From NCBI GenBank assembly GCA_038251425.1, contig JBBSBI010000050.1, forward strand, positions 1 to 28,425: DNA of 28,425 nt, in the 5' to 3' direction. Numbering within the stretch: position 1 is the first letter of the stretch; the number at the start of each line of letters is the position of its first letter. Under the pieces are notes generated by a model. It was not told where the DNA came from. It did not search any database and saw nothing but the letters and a program-made list of their open reading frames with translations. Of this stretch, positions 21,284-28,425 are shown one piece after another. Source of the DNA: JBBRRP01 sp038251425. GTDB taxonomy: Bacteria; Myxococcota_A; Polyangia; Polyangiales; Polyangiaceae. The position numbers and the translations under genes are program-made.

Positions 21284-22188
21284 CGGAGTTCCTGCAGCAG
21301 ATTATCAACGGGCTCTCCCTGGGCTCTGTTTATGCCCTGATGGCTCTCGGTTACACGATGGTGTACGGCGTGCTCCGCCTCATCAATTTCGCGCACGGCG
21401 AGGTGTTCATGGTGGGAGCCTACGTGGGTTTGTACACCTCACGAGCCTTGGGCGTGGAGCGTCAAACCGCGGGATTCCCGCCCTATTTAGCGCTGTTGGT
21501 CCTCGTGTTCTCAATGTTGGCCTGTGGCGCCTTAGGGGTGCTGATTGAGCGAGTGGCGTATCGGCCCGTGCGGCATGCGCCCCGCCTCACGCCGTTGATC
21601 ACGGCGATTGGCATGAGCCTCTTGCTTCAAAATCTGGGGATGCTGATCTTTTCGCCGAATCCTCAATATTACCCACCGATCTTGAAGGAAGTTCGATTCG
21701 ATCTCGGGGGCGTGATCCTGACGAACATCAAGGTGGCCATCTTTGGCGTCGCGATTCTCTGTATGGGGGGGCTCTATTGGTTGGTGCACCGCACTTGGAC
21801 TGGAAAAGCCATGCGCGCCGTATCGATGAATCTTGCGGCGGCGCGGCTCATGGGGATCAACACCAATCGCGTGATCAGCGTTACCTTTGCGCTCGGCTCA
21901 GCCCTCGCAGCAGCAGGCGGCATCTTGTTTGGGTTGGATCAGATCATCGTCAATCCGCTGATCGGTGTGCTCACGGGGCTTAAGGCGTTTGTGGCGGCCG
22001 TGCTGGGTGGGATTGGCAGCATCCCCGGTGCCATGTTGGGCGGCCTTTTGATCGGGTTGGCGGAACAACTGACAGCGGGCTACCTCTCGCCGGATTATCG
22101 AGATGCCATTATTTTCGCTATTTTAATCGTGATCCTCCTGTTCAAGCCTGAGGGGTTATTGGGAACTGTGCGTCAGGAGAAAGTCTAA
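21280..22188 (+). CDS. livH: Branched-chain amino acid ABC transporter permease LivH
   Basis: 302 residues starting at a GTG that overlaps the livK stop (GTGA, 21280-21283). The family opening LQQIINGLSLGSVYALMALG and YTMVYGVLRLINFAHGEVFM is clear. Other hallmarks are YRPVRHAPRLTPLITAIGMS, GKAMRAVSMNLAAARLMGIN (the EAA-type coupling loop for the ATPases), GLDQIIVNPLIGVLTGLKAF and AAVLGGIGSIPGAMLGGLLI. About eight membrane segments. It forms the transmembrane channel with LivM. Confidence 0.93.
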   Translation: MTEFLQQIINGLSLGSVYALMALGYTMVYGVLRLINFAHGEVFMVGAYVGLYTSRALGVERQTAGFPPYLALLVLVFSMLACGALGVLIERVAYRPVRHAPRLTPLITAIGMSLLLQNLGMLIFSPNPQYYPPILKEVRFDLGGVILTNIKVAIFGVAILCMGGLYWLVHRTWTGKAMRAVSMNLAAARLMGINTNRVISVTFALGSALAAAGGILFGLDQIIVNPLIGVLTGLKAFVAAVLGGIGSIPGAMLGGLLIGLAEQLTAGYLSPDYRDAIIFAILIVILLFKPEGLLGTVRQEKV

Positions 22189-23187
22189 ATGCGTTGGGCT
22201 CGGCGCATGGCCTCGGGGCTGGGCGTTATCCTGGTGCTCTATCTCGCTCAAGAGCTGGCGAATCGATTCCTGATCGAGTACGTGGTGCGGATCTTGATGC
22301 TCGCCGGCATCAACATTATTCTTGCCGTGGGGCTCAACCTGATCAACGGCACCACCGGTCAATTCTCGATTGGTCATGCCGGCTTCATGGCGGTGGGTGC
22401 GTATGCGGCCGCAGTTTTTGGTGTGGAAGTGCGCCCTTGGCTGGTGGGCGCGCTGGGCCCGGGCTTGGGCGACGCCGTCGTCTTTAATCTGGCGTTGCTG
22501 TTTGGCGCGCTCGCCGCGGGGCTGACCGGGATTCTGGTGGGGATCCCAAGCCTCAGGCTGAAGGGTGATTACTTAGCGATCGTCACTCTGGGGTTTGGGG
22601 AGATCATTCGCATCTTCTTCACTAACCAGGAACGCTTGGGTGCGGCCACAGGCTATTTCGGAAATGGGAGCGCCGGGCTGCCTGCGTACACAACGTTTTT
22701 CTGGGTATTTTTCTGGGCGTTCGTGGTGACGCTACTGGTCGCCAATGTCACGTTTTCACAGACGGGCAGAATGCTGCGTGCGATTCGGGAAGATGAAATT
22801 GCTGCGGAGGCCAGCGCCGTCCAAACCACGCGCTTGAAGGTCATGGCATTTGCCTTGAGTGCGGCCTTTGCCGGGATTGCAGGCGGCCTGTTTGCTCACA
22901 TGCAAGCCGGTGTGCGGCCGGATGATTTTAAGTTCGAAAAATCCGTCGATATGCTGGTGATGATCATCGTCGGTGGGCTGGGGTCGATCACCGGGGCGGT
23001 CATTGGTGGCGTGTTCTTGGCGGTGAGCCTGGAAGCGATGCGCGATCTAGAGGAATACCGGCTCATCTTATATTCCTGCTTATTGGTGCTGATCATGATC
23101 CTGCGTCCGCAGGGGATCTTGGGGCGGCGGGAGCTGTCGTTACGAGCGTTATTGCTCGGGAAGAAGCGCGCGAGGTCGCTCCCATGA
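22189..23187 (+). CDS. livM: Branched-chain amino acid ABC transporter permease LivM
   Basis: 332 residues starting directly after the livH stop (TAAATG). The LivM landmarks are INIILAVGLNLINGTTGQFS, IGHAGFMAVGAYAAA, GIPSLRLKGDYLAIVTLGFG, EIIRIFFTN and the coupling loop GRMLRAIREDEIAAEASAV. The end is IIVGGLGSITGAVIGGVFLA then LILRPQGILGRRE-like. About ten hydrophobic helices. Partner of LivH. Confidence 0.93.
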   Translation: MRWARRMASGLGVILVLYLAQELANRFLIEYVVRILMLAGINIILAVGLNLINGTTGQFSIGHAGFMAVGAYAAAVFGVEVRPWLVGALGPGLGDAVVFNLALLFGALAAGLTGILVGIPSLRLKGDYLAIVTLGFGEIIRIFFTNQERLGAATGYFGNGSAGLPAYTTFFWVFFWAFVVTLLVANVTFSQTGRMLRAIREDEIAAEASAVQTTRLKVMAFALSAAFAGIAGGLFAHMQAGVRPDDFKFEKSVDMLVMIIVGGLGSITGAVIGGVFLAVSLEAMRDLEEYRLILYSCLLVLIMILRPQGILGRRELSLRALLLGKKRARSLP

Positions 23188-23983
23188 GCCTGTTGCGCCT
23201 GGAAGGAGTGGGCAAGATTTTCGGCGGGTTGCGCGCTGTTTCCGGTGTTTCTTGGCAGGTGGGGCGCGCTGAGATTTTTGGGCTGATTGGCCCGAATGGT
23301 GCCGGGAAAACGACCGTATTCAATTTGATAACTGGTGTTTATCGCCCGGAAGAGGGCCGGATCTTCCTGTCGGATCGCGACATCACGGGTGAGGGGCCGG
23401 CTCAGATTGCGGCACGGGGCATCGCGCGCACGTTTCAGAATATTCGTATTTTTGGTTCGATGACGGTGCTCGAGAATGTGATGGTCGCCGGGCAGAAGCA
23501 GGGGAAGGGCGGCCTCTTGAGCAGTTTGTTTCGAACGCGCGTGTTTGATGAAGATGAGGCGCGGCTGGAGAAAAGGGCGCGTGAGCTGTTGGAGTTCTTT
23601 GGGTTGGAAGGGCAAGCTCGGGAAGATGCTGCCAGCTTGCCGTATGGCTCGCAGCGGAGGCTCGAAATCGCGCGCGCACTGATGCTCGGCCCTGAGGTGC
23701 TCTTGCTCGATGAGCCAGCAGCCGGCCTGAACAGTTCAGAAGCCGAGGTGCTCACAGGGCTTTTACGCCAGTTGCGGCAGGAGCTCAAGCTCAGCTTGGT
23801 CTTAGTGGAGCACAACATGGCGGTCGTGATGCAAGTGTGTGATCGCGTGCACGTGATGGACCACGGGGAAACCATCGCTGAAGGCCTGCCGAGCGAGGTG
23901 CAGAACGATCCGAAAGTATTGACGGCTTATCTCGGCGCCGATCCAAACGAGCAGGGCGAAGCACGCCAGCTCGGAGGGCACTG

Positions 23984-23984
<1 letters not shown>
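23184..23984 (+). CDS. livG: Branched-chain amino acid ABC transporter ATPase LivG
   Basis: 266 residues; ATG overlaps the livM stop (ATGA). Walker A is GPNGAGKTT, the Q-loop region is GIARTFQNIRIFGSMTVLEN, the signature is the LivG-type YGSQRRLEIARAL, Walker B is VLLLDEPAAGLNSSE, and the switch His is in LVLVEHNMAVVM. The C-terminal extension GLPSEVQNDPKVLTAYLG is typical of LivG. It powers transport together with LivF. Confidence 0.93.
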
Positions 23985-24714
<730 letters not shown>

Positions 24715-24718
<4 letters not shown>

Positions 24719-25518
24719 GCCGCGAACCAGAACACGATCAGCGCGAGCAGCAAGCGATAGTAAGCGAAAGGCGCCAGGCCATGTTTAGTCAGGTAGCGTA
24801 AAAAGGTGGCCACGACGGCCCAGGCCACGAAAAATGACGCGCACAAACCGGCTGCAAGATTGACGGCACCCACGCCGTCCATCAGCACCTGGCGCGCCTT
24901 CCAGCCTTCATAGAGAGTCGCCGCGCCCAGTGTTGGTAGTGCCAACAAGAACGAAAACTCAGCCGCCGTTCGCGTGGAAAGACCACACAGTTGGCCAGTC
25001 ACGATCGTGCACATCGACCGCGAAGTACCGGGCCATAGTGATAAGCATTGCCCAACACCAATTAAGAACGCCCGGGGCAGTGTCACCGCGTTAAGATCAT
25101 CCTCCAGCTCTCGCTGGCGTTTGCCAACCGTGTACTCGACCACCAGCATGAGGACGCCTCCAGCGGCAAGCGCGAAGGCAACCGGTAGCGGCCCAAACAG
25201 ACGTGCTTTGATCCAGCTCGCGAGCGTGAGCCCAACCGCGGCGGCAGGCAGAAAGCCGAGCAGCAAACCCAGGAACAACTGTGCCGATCCCGGCTCACGC
25301 CGCACCAGCTTGCCCAATCGCTGGGAGAGGAGCGCGCGGTAGTGCACAACTACCGCCATAATTGCCCCAAACTGAACCACCACATCGAAGGATTTAGACG
25401 CCTCACCCGTTTCGCCTAGCCAACGACTGACCAGGATGAGATGCCCGGTCGACGATACGGGGAGGTATTCGGTGAGGCCTTCAACAATCCCCAAGACAAT
25501 GGCGGTGAAAATGTTCAC
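24715..25518 (-). CDS. uppP: Undecaprenyl-diphosphatase UppP (BacA)
   Basis: 267 residues from a GTG at 25518; an upstream GTG at 25554 gives 12 more residues, and neither has a clear ribosome binding site. BacA motifs are intact: LGIVEGLTEYLPVSSTGHLI (catalytic Glu and Ser region), FDVVVQFGAIMAVV, IGVGQCLSLWPGTSRSMCTI (the second catalytic region, PGTSRS) and SFLLALPTLGAATLYEGWK. It is an integral membrane enzyme that dephosphorylates undecaprenyl pyrophosphate, recycling the lipid carrier for peptidoglycan, and confers bacitracin tolerance when abundant. Standalone gene; it shares a tail-to-tail stop overlap with livF and leaves no room for an independent terminator. Confidence 0.9.
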
Positions 25519-25599
25519 GGATTGGGCGTTTACCCTGAATTTGACCCGAAACACCAGCTGGTTTTCCTGCGGCTGCTACGGATGTTAGAGTCCGCCACC

Positions 25600-26412
25600 A
25601 TGCACCTCAGTTGCCAGTCCGCACTCACGCTGTTCGTTGTCTGTACACTGACGATGGCATGTGATGAACAGAAGCCTCCGGCAGCTGAAACCAAAGAGCT
25701 GCCCGCTCCAAGTGCGAAGGAGCTTCCAACGCCAGCCCCAACGCCGCCTCCGAGCGCAGCCCGAGCACCCACGCCGGAAGCGAAGCCCAAGAAGTTAGCC
25801 GCGGATTGTCCGGCTTTTGACGTGGTGAGCTTTCCCTCGCCTGATTTTGAAGCCGCCGTGCGGCTGAAGCTCCAGAAGCCGACGGGTGATGTTACGAAAG
25901 CGGATTTGAAGCGCCTCCGCTCGCTCAACCTGGCGAACGTGAGTTTGAACGAGCTAGATATCTGTCTTTTCCCTCACATGACGAACTTGAAAGAGTTATT
26001 TTTGGGCAAGGGTGAGTATTCAGATCTTTCGCCGATTTCGGGGGCCACTGCTCTTGAATCGCTCGGCGCTTCGCGCAACCACGTTTCTGACCTGAAGCCG
26101 CTCGCCAAGCTTATTCATCTGGATCGTCTCGACTTAGGCCACACCGAGGTGGCTGATCTCGCCCCGATTGCGGGCCTCACGCTCCTTTCAGAGCTGACGT
26201 TGGATGACACCCAGGTGGCCGATCTTTCGCCAATTTCTGGCATGAAGCAGCTGGAGCGGCTCAGCATTCAGCGTACCAAAGTGGCCAAGGTGCCTGAGCT
26301 CAAGGAGTTGAAGAAGCTCAAGTTCGTTTATGTGACGGGTGCGCTCGGGGATGAAGATCCGATGGCCTGGGCACCATTTCGCCAGACGGGCGCCAAAGTC
26401 GTCAATCAATAG
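25600..26412 (+). CDS. Leucine-rich-repeat lipoprotein
   Basis: About 270 residues from the ATG at 25600; an in-frame ATG at 25582 is possible. It has a lipoprotein signal (SALTLFVVCTLTMAC), then a Pro/Ala/Glu-rich spacer and a cap with Cys (LAADCPAFDVVSF, FEAAVRLKLQKPTGDVTKAD). Five or so internalin-like LRR units of ~22 residues follow: LKRLRSLNLANVSLNELDI, LKELFLGKGEYSDLSPISG, LESLGASRNHVSDLKPLAK, LDRLDLGHTEVADLAPIAG, LSELTLDDTQVADLSPISG and LERLSIQRTKVAKV. This predicts a surface or outer-membrane protein-binding domain; the ligand is unknown. The repeats are regular and complete, so the gene looks functional. Its stop is immediately next to the stop of the nuclease gene on the other strand. 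Confidence 0.85.
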   Translation: MHLSCQSALTLFVVCTLTMACDEQKPPAAETKELPAPSAKELPTPAPTPPPSAARAPTPEAKPKKLAADCPAFDVVSFPSPDFEAAVRLKLQKPTGDVTKADLKRLRSLNLANVSLNELDICLFPHMTNLKELFLGKGEYSDLSPISGATALESLGASRNHVSDLKPLAKLIHLDRLDLGHTEVADLAPIAGLTLLSELTLDDTQVADLSPISGMKQLERLSIQRTKVAKVPELKELKKLKFVYVTGALGDEDPMAWAPFRQTGAKVVNQ

Positions 26413-27147
26413 TCAATCGATTAGCCCAAACGGCACTTTAGCTTTCGTGCTGTTCAGGCTGAGCTGAGTTTCAAAACCTGGCGCGCTCCCGATAATTGGG
26501 TCGCTGCTAGGGGCGGCGCGCACTTGACTGATTTCCGGGGCATCTGCGGCTGCGCTGCGCGCGGCTAGAGGAGGAGCCTGTTCGATCGGGGCTGAGTCCG
26601 CAGGTTGGACGGAAGCAACGTCGGGCACGCTGAAATTCTCGGCGAGCACCACTTCAGGTACGCTGAAATTCTGAGCAAGCACCACTTCAGGCTTGTTGCC
26701 GATCAACAAATCCCACCACTGGAAGGTCACTGCGAGCACATGATCCAGCTGCCAGGTTCCGCTGTTGATCTGTCCCTTCTGCCGGGCCAGCTTGCCGAGC
26801 GTTGCCGAAGGCTGGCAATAGGCGGCGTATTCGGAGCTCTGGAGCAGATGCAGCACACCTTCTGAGAACCCGACGCCCGCGTACACCACCGCTGCGGGCA
26901 TGCGCAACGTTGCCATATCCTGCAACGTGTACGGGATCTTTTCGTCGGCCGTCCCGTTTGAATCCTGATACTTGCACTCAATGGCGAGCGCTCGATTGGT
27001 GAGCGGCTCCACGATCAGAAAATCCACGCGCCGCTGTTTGCCGATGATCGAGGTGCCAATATTCACCTCATCGTACACCTTCACCTTCGAGCCGTACTCT
27101 TTCACGACGTACTGCGCGATGAGCCGCTTGTACTCGTTGCCCGTCAT
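26413..27147 (-). CDS. PD-(D/E)XK nuclease, probable Type II restriction endonuclease
   Basis: 244 residues from the ATG at 27147, which overlaps the methyltransferase stop (ATGA) and has GAGG seven bases upstream. The N-terminal ~150 residues form the nuclease: YDEVNIGTSIIGKQRRVDFL then ALAIECKYQDSNGTADEKI, giving D42, E57-x-K59 and Q61, a canonical PD-(D/E)XK site. IPYTLQDM and MPAAVVYAGVGFSEGVL follow. After a WQLDHVLAVTFQWWDLLIG segment, the last ~85 residues are a low-complexity tail with two 11-residue repeats and Ala/Pro/Ser-rich sequence, unusual for a restriction enzyme. The pairing with an adenine/cytosine-N methylase strongly suggests a restriction role. The recognition sequence is unknown. 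Confidence 0.75.
   Translation of the reverse strand: MTGNEYKRLIAQYVVKEYGSKVKVYDEVNIGTSIIGKQRRVDFLIVEPLTNRALAIECKYQDSNGTADEKIPYTLQDMATLRMPAAVVYAGVGFSEGVLHLLQSSEYAAYCQPSATLGKLARQKGQINSGTWQLDHVLAVTFQWWDLLIGNKPEVVLAQNFSVPEVVLAENFSVPDVASVQPADSAPIEQAPPLAARSAAADAPEISQVRAAPSSDPIIGSAPGFETQLSLNSTKAKVPFGLID
26626..26691 (-). repeat. Two tandem 33-bp units in the nuclease tail
   Basis: The units 26626-26658 and 26659-26691 encode near-identical 11-mers (VPEVVLAQNFS / VPEVVLAENFS in phase-shifted view), with a third decayed unit starting PDVASVQ. The high DNA identity suggests a recent slippage event in the C-terminal tail. Confidence 0.8.
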
Positions 27148-27995
27148 GGCACCTCGGCCGCCAGCCGTGCCGGTGATGGTGTCTCGGCCGCCAGCCGAGA
27201 ACCCGCCACCTCGAGGGCTTCTTGGCACAGATCGTTGCCCAAAAAACGCCGCTGATTGCGCAGCGTTGCAACGCCCACAGATCCCGAGCCCATGAACGGA
27301 TCCAGCACGACTTGCCCAGGCAAGCTGCTTTGAGTGATCAACACTTGCGACACTTCCCAGGGCTTCTCAGTGGGGTAGCCACGGTGGATACGCGGATAGC
27401 TGAGCACATCGGGAACACCCAAGTCCAAAAGCTTCCTTTTGCCCTTTTCAAAGAACAAAACAAATTCGTAACGCGAGCGGTAGTGATAGCCCATGCCAAT
27501 CTTCTGCTTATCCCAAACAATCGGCTTCCAAAAGCGGAAACCGGCGCGTTCGGCGATTGGCTTCACGACAAACATCGTCTCCTGATCGCTGAAGAGATAA
27601 AGATGGGAGTGATTCTTCAGTACGCGATAGAGCTCGGCGAAGAGCTCGGGAAAGCGCTCATTCGGGAAGATTTGAAACCAATTGTTGCTGGAGGCTTTGC
27701 TGTGGGAGAGCCGGGTGGTCGTGCCGATCGCACGGTGCTTCTCCAGTGACTCATACGGCGGGTCGGTAACGATCAAATCTACCGAACTCGATGGGAGAGA
27801 CTTCAAGAACTCCACCGCATCACCCTGGCAGAGTGCGTAGCGCCGCGAGCCAGCGAGAGCTTGCTCAATGGGGCTCGGCTCTCGCCCGCGCAGGAACGCG
27901 CTCTCGAAGGAAGCTTGGGACACTGGGTGGCTCAGCCTAAACTCAGGCAGACTAAGCGTCGCTCCGGACCTCGTTGGTTCATGCAAGCACGGCAT
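27144..27995 (-). CDS. DNA (N4-cytosine or N6-adenine) methyltransferase of a restriction-modification pair
   Basis: 283 residues. Catalytic motif IV is VDLIVTDPPYESLEKH (DPPY at 78-81) and SAM-binding motif I is QVVLDPFMGSGSVGVATL (residues 229-246). Motif IV before motif I is the beta-class order, as in CcrM-like enzymes. Other segments are LYRVLKNHSHLYLFSDQE, FWKPIVWDKQKIGMGYHYRS and EFVLFFEKG. The start is certain: AGGAGG lies 8 bases before the ATG. No separate target-recognition domain is obvious, so it is likely a short-target enzyme. The C-terminus carries a 10-residue repetition (RLAAETPSPARLAAEVP) immediately before the ATGA that starts the nuclease gene. Together the two genes form a plausible Type II restriction-modification system; base modified and site are unknown. 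Confidence 0.85.
   Translation of the reverse strand: MPCLHEPTRSGATLSLPEFRLSHPVSQASFESAFLRGREPSPIEQALAGSRRYALCQGDAVEFLKSLPSSSVDLIVTDPPYESLEKHRAIGTTTRLSHSKASSNNWFQIFPNERFPELFAELYRVLKNHSHLYLFSDQETMFVVKPIAERAGFRFWKPIVWDKQKIGMGYHYRSRYEFVLFFEKGKRKLLDLGVPDVLSYPRIHRGYPTEKPWEVSQVLITQSSLPGQVVLDPFMGSGSVGVATLRNQRRFLGNDLCQEALEVAGSRLAAETPSPARLAAEVP
27153..27197 (-). repeat. 30-bp-period duplication at the methyltransferase/nuclease junction
   Basis: CTCGGCCGCCAGCCG occurs at 27153-27167 and again at 27183-27197. In the methyltransferase frame the units read RLAAE. The unit nearest the junction supplies GAGGT, which serves as the ribosome binding site of the nuclease; the other unit reads GAGAC. The duplication may thus have created the coupling signal. 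Confidence 0.7.
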
Positions 27996-28003
27996 TTTTG
28001 GCT

Positions 28004-28009
28004 CCTCCT
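28004..28009 (-). promoter_or_regulatory. Strong ribosome binding site of the methyltransferase
   Basis: A perfect AGGAGG (minus strand) lies 8 bases before the ATG at 27995. It is stronger than any other site in the window and contrasts with the weaker GAGG used by the nuclease. The difference would favour more methylase than nuclease, the safe ratio for a restriction-modification system. Confidence 0.7.
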
Positions 28010-28089
28010 GAGTCTCGCCTTAGCACTGTGCGTGCGTGCAGGATAGCTCGGCGGCGCCCGGCTCAGTCAAATAATGTCCTAGCGCATTC

Positions 28090-28425
28090 TTAACGTAAGC
28101 CGGTCGTGCAACCCGGAGAGCAACCATCGTTGGCCTCCTTGTTGCCGTCATCACATTGCTCGGGGCCGTTCCTAATGCCGTCGCCACAGTACTCACCCAG
28201 GCGGCACTCAGCGGCACACAGACCGTAGCCACCAGCGTTGACACCGTTGTCGCAGGCTTCACCAAACAGACCATCGACGATGCCGTCGCCACAGAAGTTA
28301 GGCTTCTTGCAGCCAGGCGCGCAGGCCGTGGTGTCGGCGATGGGCGCGTGACTGGTGAGATTGATGCCGTTGTCGCAAACCTCGCCGGATGCTGCCTGAA
28401 AAACTCCGTCGCCGCAGCGCGGCCC
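28090..28425 (-). CDS. C-terminal part of a DUF4215 / myxococcus Cys-rich repeat protein
   Basis: The minus strand is open from the right edge of the window to a TAA at 28090, giving 112 codons. It reads as three Cys-rich repeats: CGDGVFQAASGEVCDNGIN, then CGDGIVDGLFGEACDNGVN, then CGDGIRNGPEQCDDGN with ANDGCSPGCTTGLR at the end. The CGDGxxxxxEQCDDGN..NDGCS..C pattern is the DUF4215 family, found in large secreted myxobacterial proteins. The function is probably structural or adhesive on the cell surface, from family only. The N-terminus lies outside the window. It is the gene upstream of the restriction-modification pair on the same strand, 94 bases away. Confidence 0.85.
   Translation of the reverse strand, partial: GPRCGDGVFQAASGEVCDNGINLTSHAPIADTTACAPGCKKPNFCGDGIVDGLFGEACDNGVNAGGYGLCAAECRLGEYCGDGIRNGPEQCDDGNKEANDGCSPGCTTGLR

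Noticed and set aside
28020..28292. Alternative minus-strand frame over the DUF4215 region
   Set aside because: A different frame, open from the window edge to 28090, carries the regular CGDG..CDDGN cysteine repeats and is clearly the coding one.

Overview
The window looks like chromosomal DNA of a myxobacterium-type organism (Myxococcota, probably Polyangia-like). By eye the GC content is fairly high. Several secreted lipoproteins carry Gly/Ser-rich linkers, there is a run of Cys-rich CGDG..CDDGN repeats (DUF4215 / myxococcus cysteine-rich repeat), and there is a zf-TFIIB multi-zinc-ribbon protein. All three are common in that group. No rRNA, tRNA, CRISPR or phage module is visible. Species cannot be assigned from the sequence alone.

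Layout. 1-251 (-) is the N-terminus of DNA polymerase II running off the left edge. 442-1326 (-) is a zinc-ribbon protein and 1591-2109 (+) a SpoU/TrmH RNA methyltransferase. 2388-3654 is a decayed locus: the tail of an alpha/beta hydrolase, a di-heme cytochrome c peroxidase (MauG type) whose second half lies inverted on the opposite strand, and a frameshifted lipoprotein. 3901-4884 (+) is a membrane-anchored EEP-family protein. 4906-6587 (-) is a coupled symporter/Cys-rich lipoprotein pair, 6633-7985 (-) a BNR-like secreted lipoprotein, and 8285-10876 (-) a two-cluster U32 protein of the RNA-hydroxylation class. 11171-12162 (+) is a small protein plus an AbiEii-type nucleotidyltransferase. 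12192-12929 (-) is an extensin-like peptidase. 12998-14968 (+) is a GMC oxidoreductase with a small Tat-like partner. 14989-15864 (-) and 16029-16913 (+) are a ribokinase and a divergent AraC regulator. 16936-17664 (-) is a lipoprotein, and 17711-19944 (-) is YciB coupled to an MscS-like channel. 20120-24718 (+) is a complete, tightly overlapping branched-chain amino acid ABC operon (livK-H-M-G-F) that abuts convergent uppP (24715-25518, -). 25600-26412 (+) is an LRR lipoprotein. 26413-27995 (-) is a coupled DNA methyltransferase and PD-(D/E)XK nuclease, a probable Type II restriction-modification system. 28090-28425 (-) is the C-terminus of a DUF4215 protein.

Two dispersed repeat families are superimposed on the genes. 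Family I is about 90 bp with a perfect 22-26 bp palindrome at its core (half-site GATAGTAAGCA). It occurs four times in the same orientation (1444-1534, 2257-2320, 8129-8182, 10985-11079). The copies pair up so that each pair brackets one RNA-modification gene: the SpoU methyltransferase in the first pair, the U32 protein in the second. Family II is a short motif found at gene ends between 4879 and 8293; two copies share 18 identical bases and bracket the BNR lipoprotein gene.

The points most worth following up are the palindromic repeat family, the inverted and decayed peroxidase locus, and the coupled restriction-modification pair whose nuclease has an unusual repetitive C-terminal tail.
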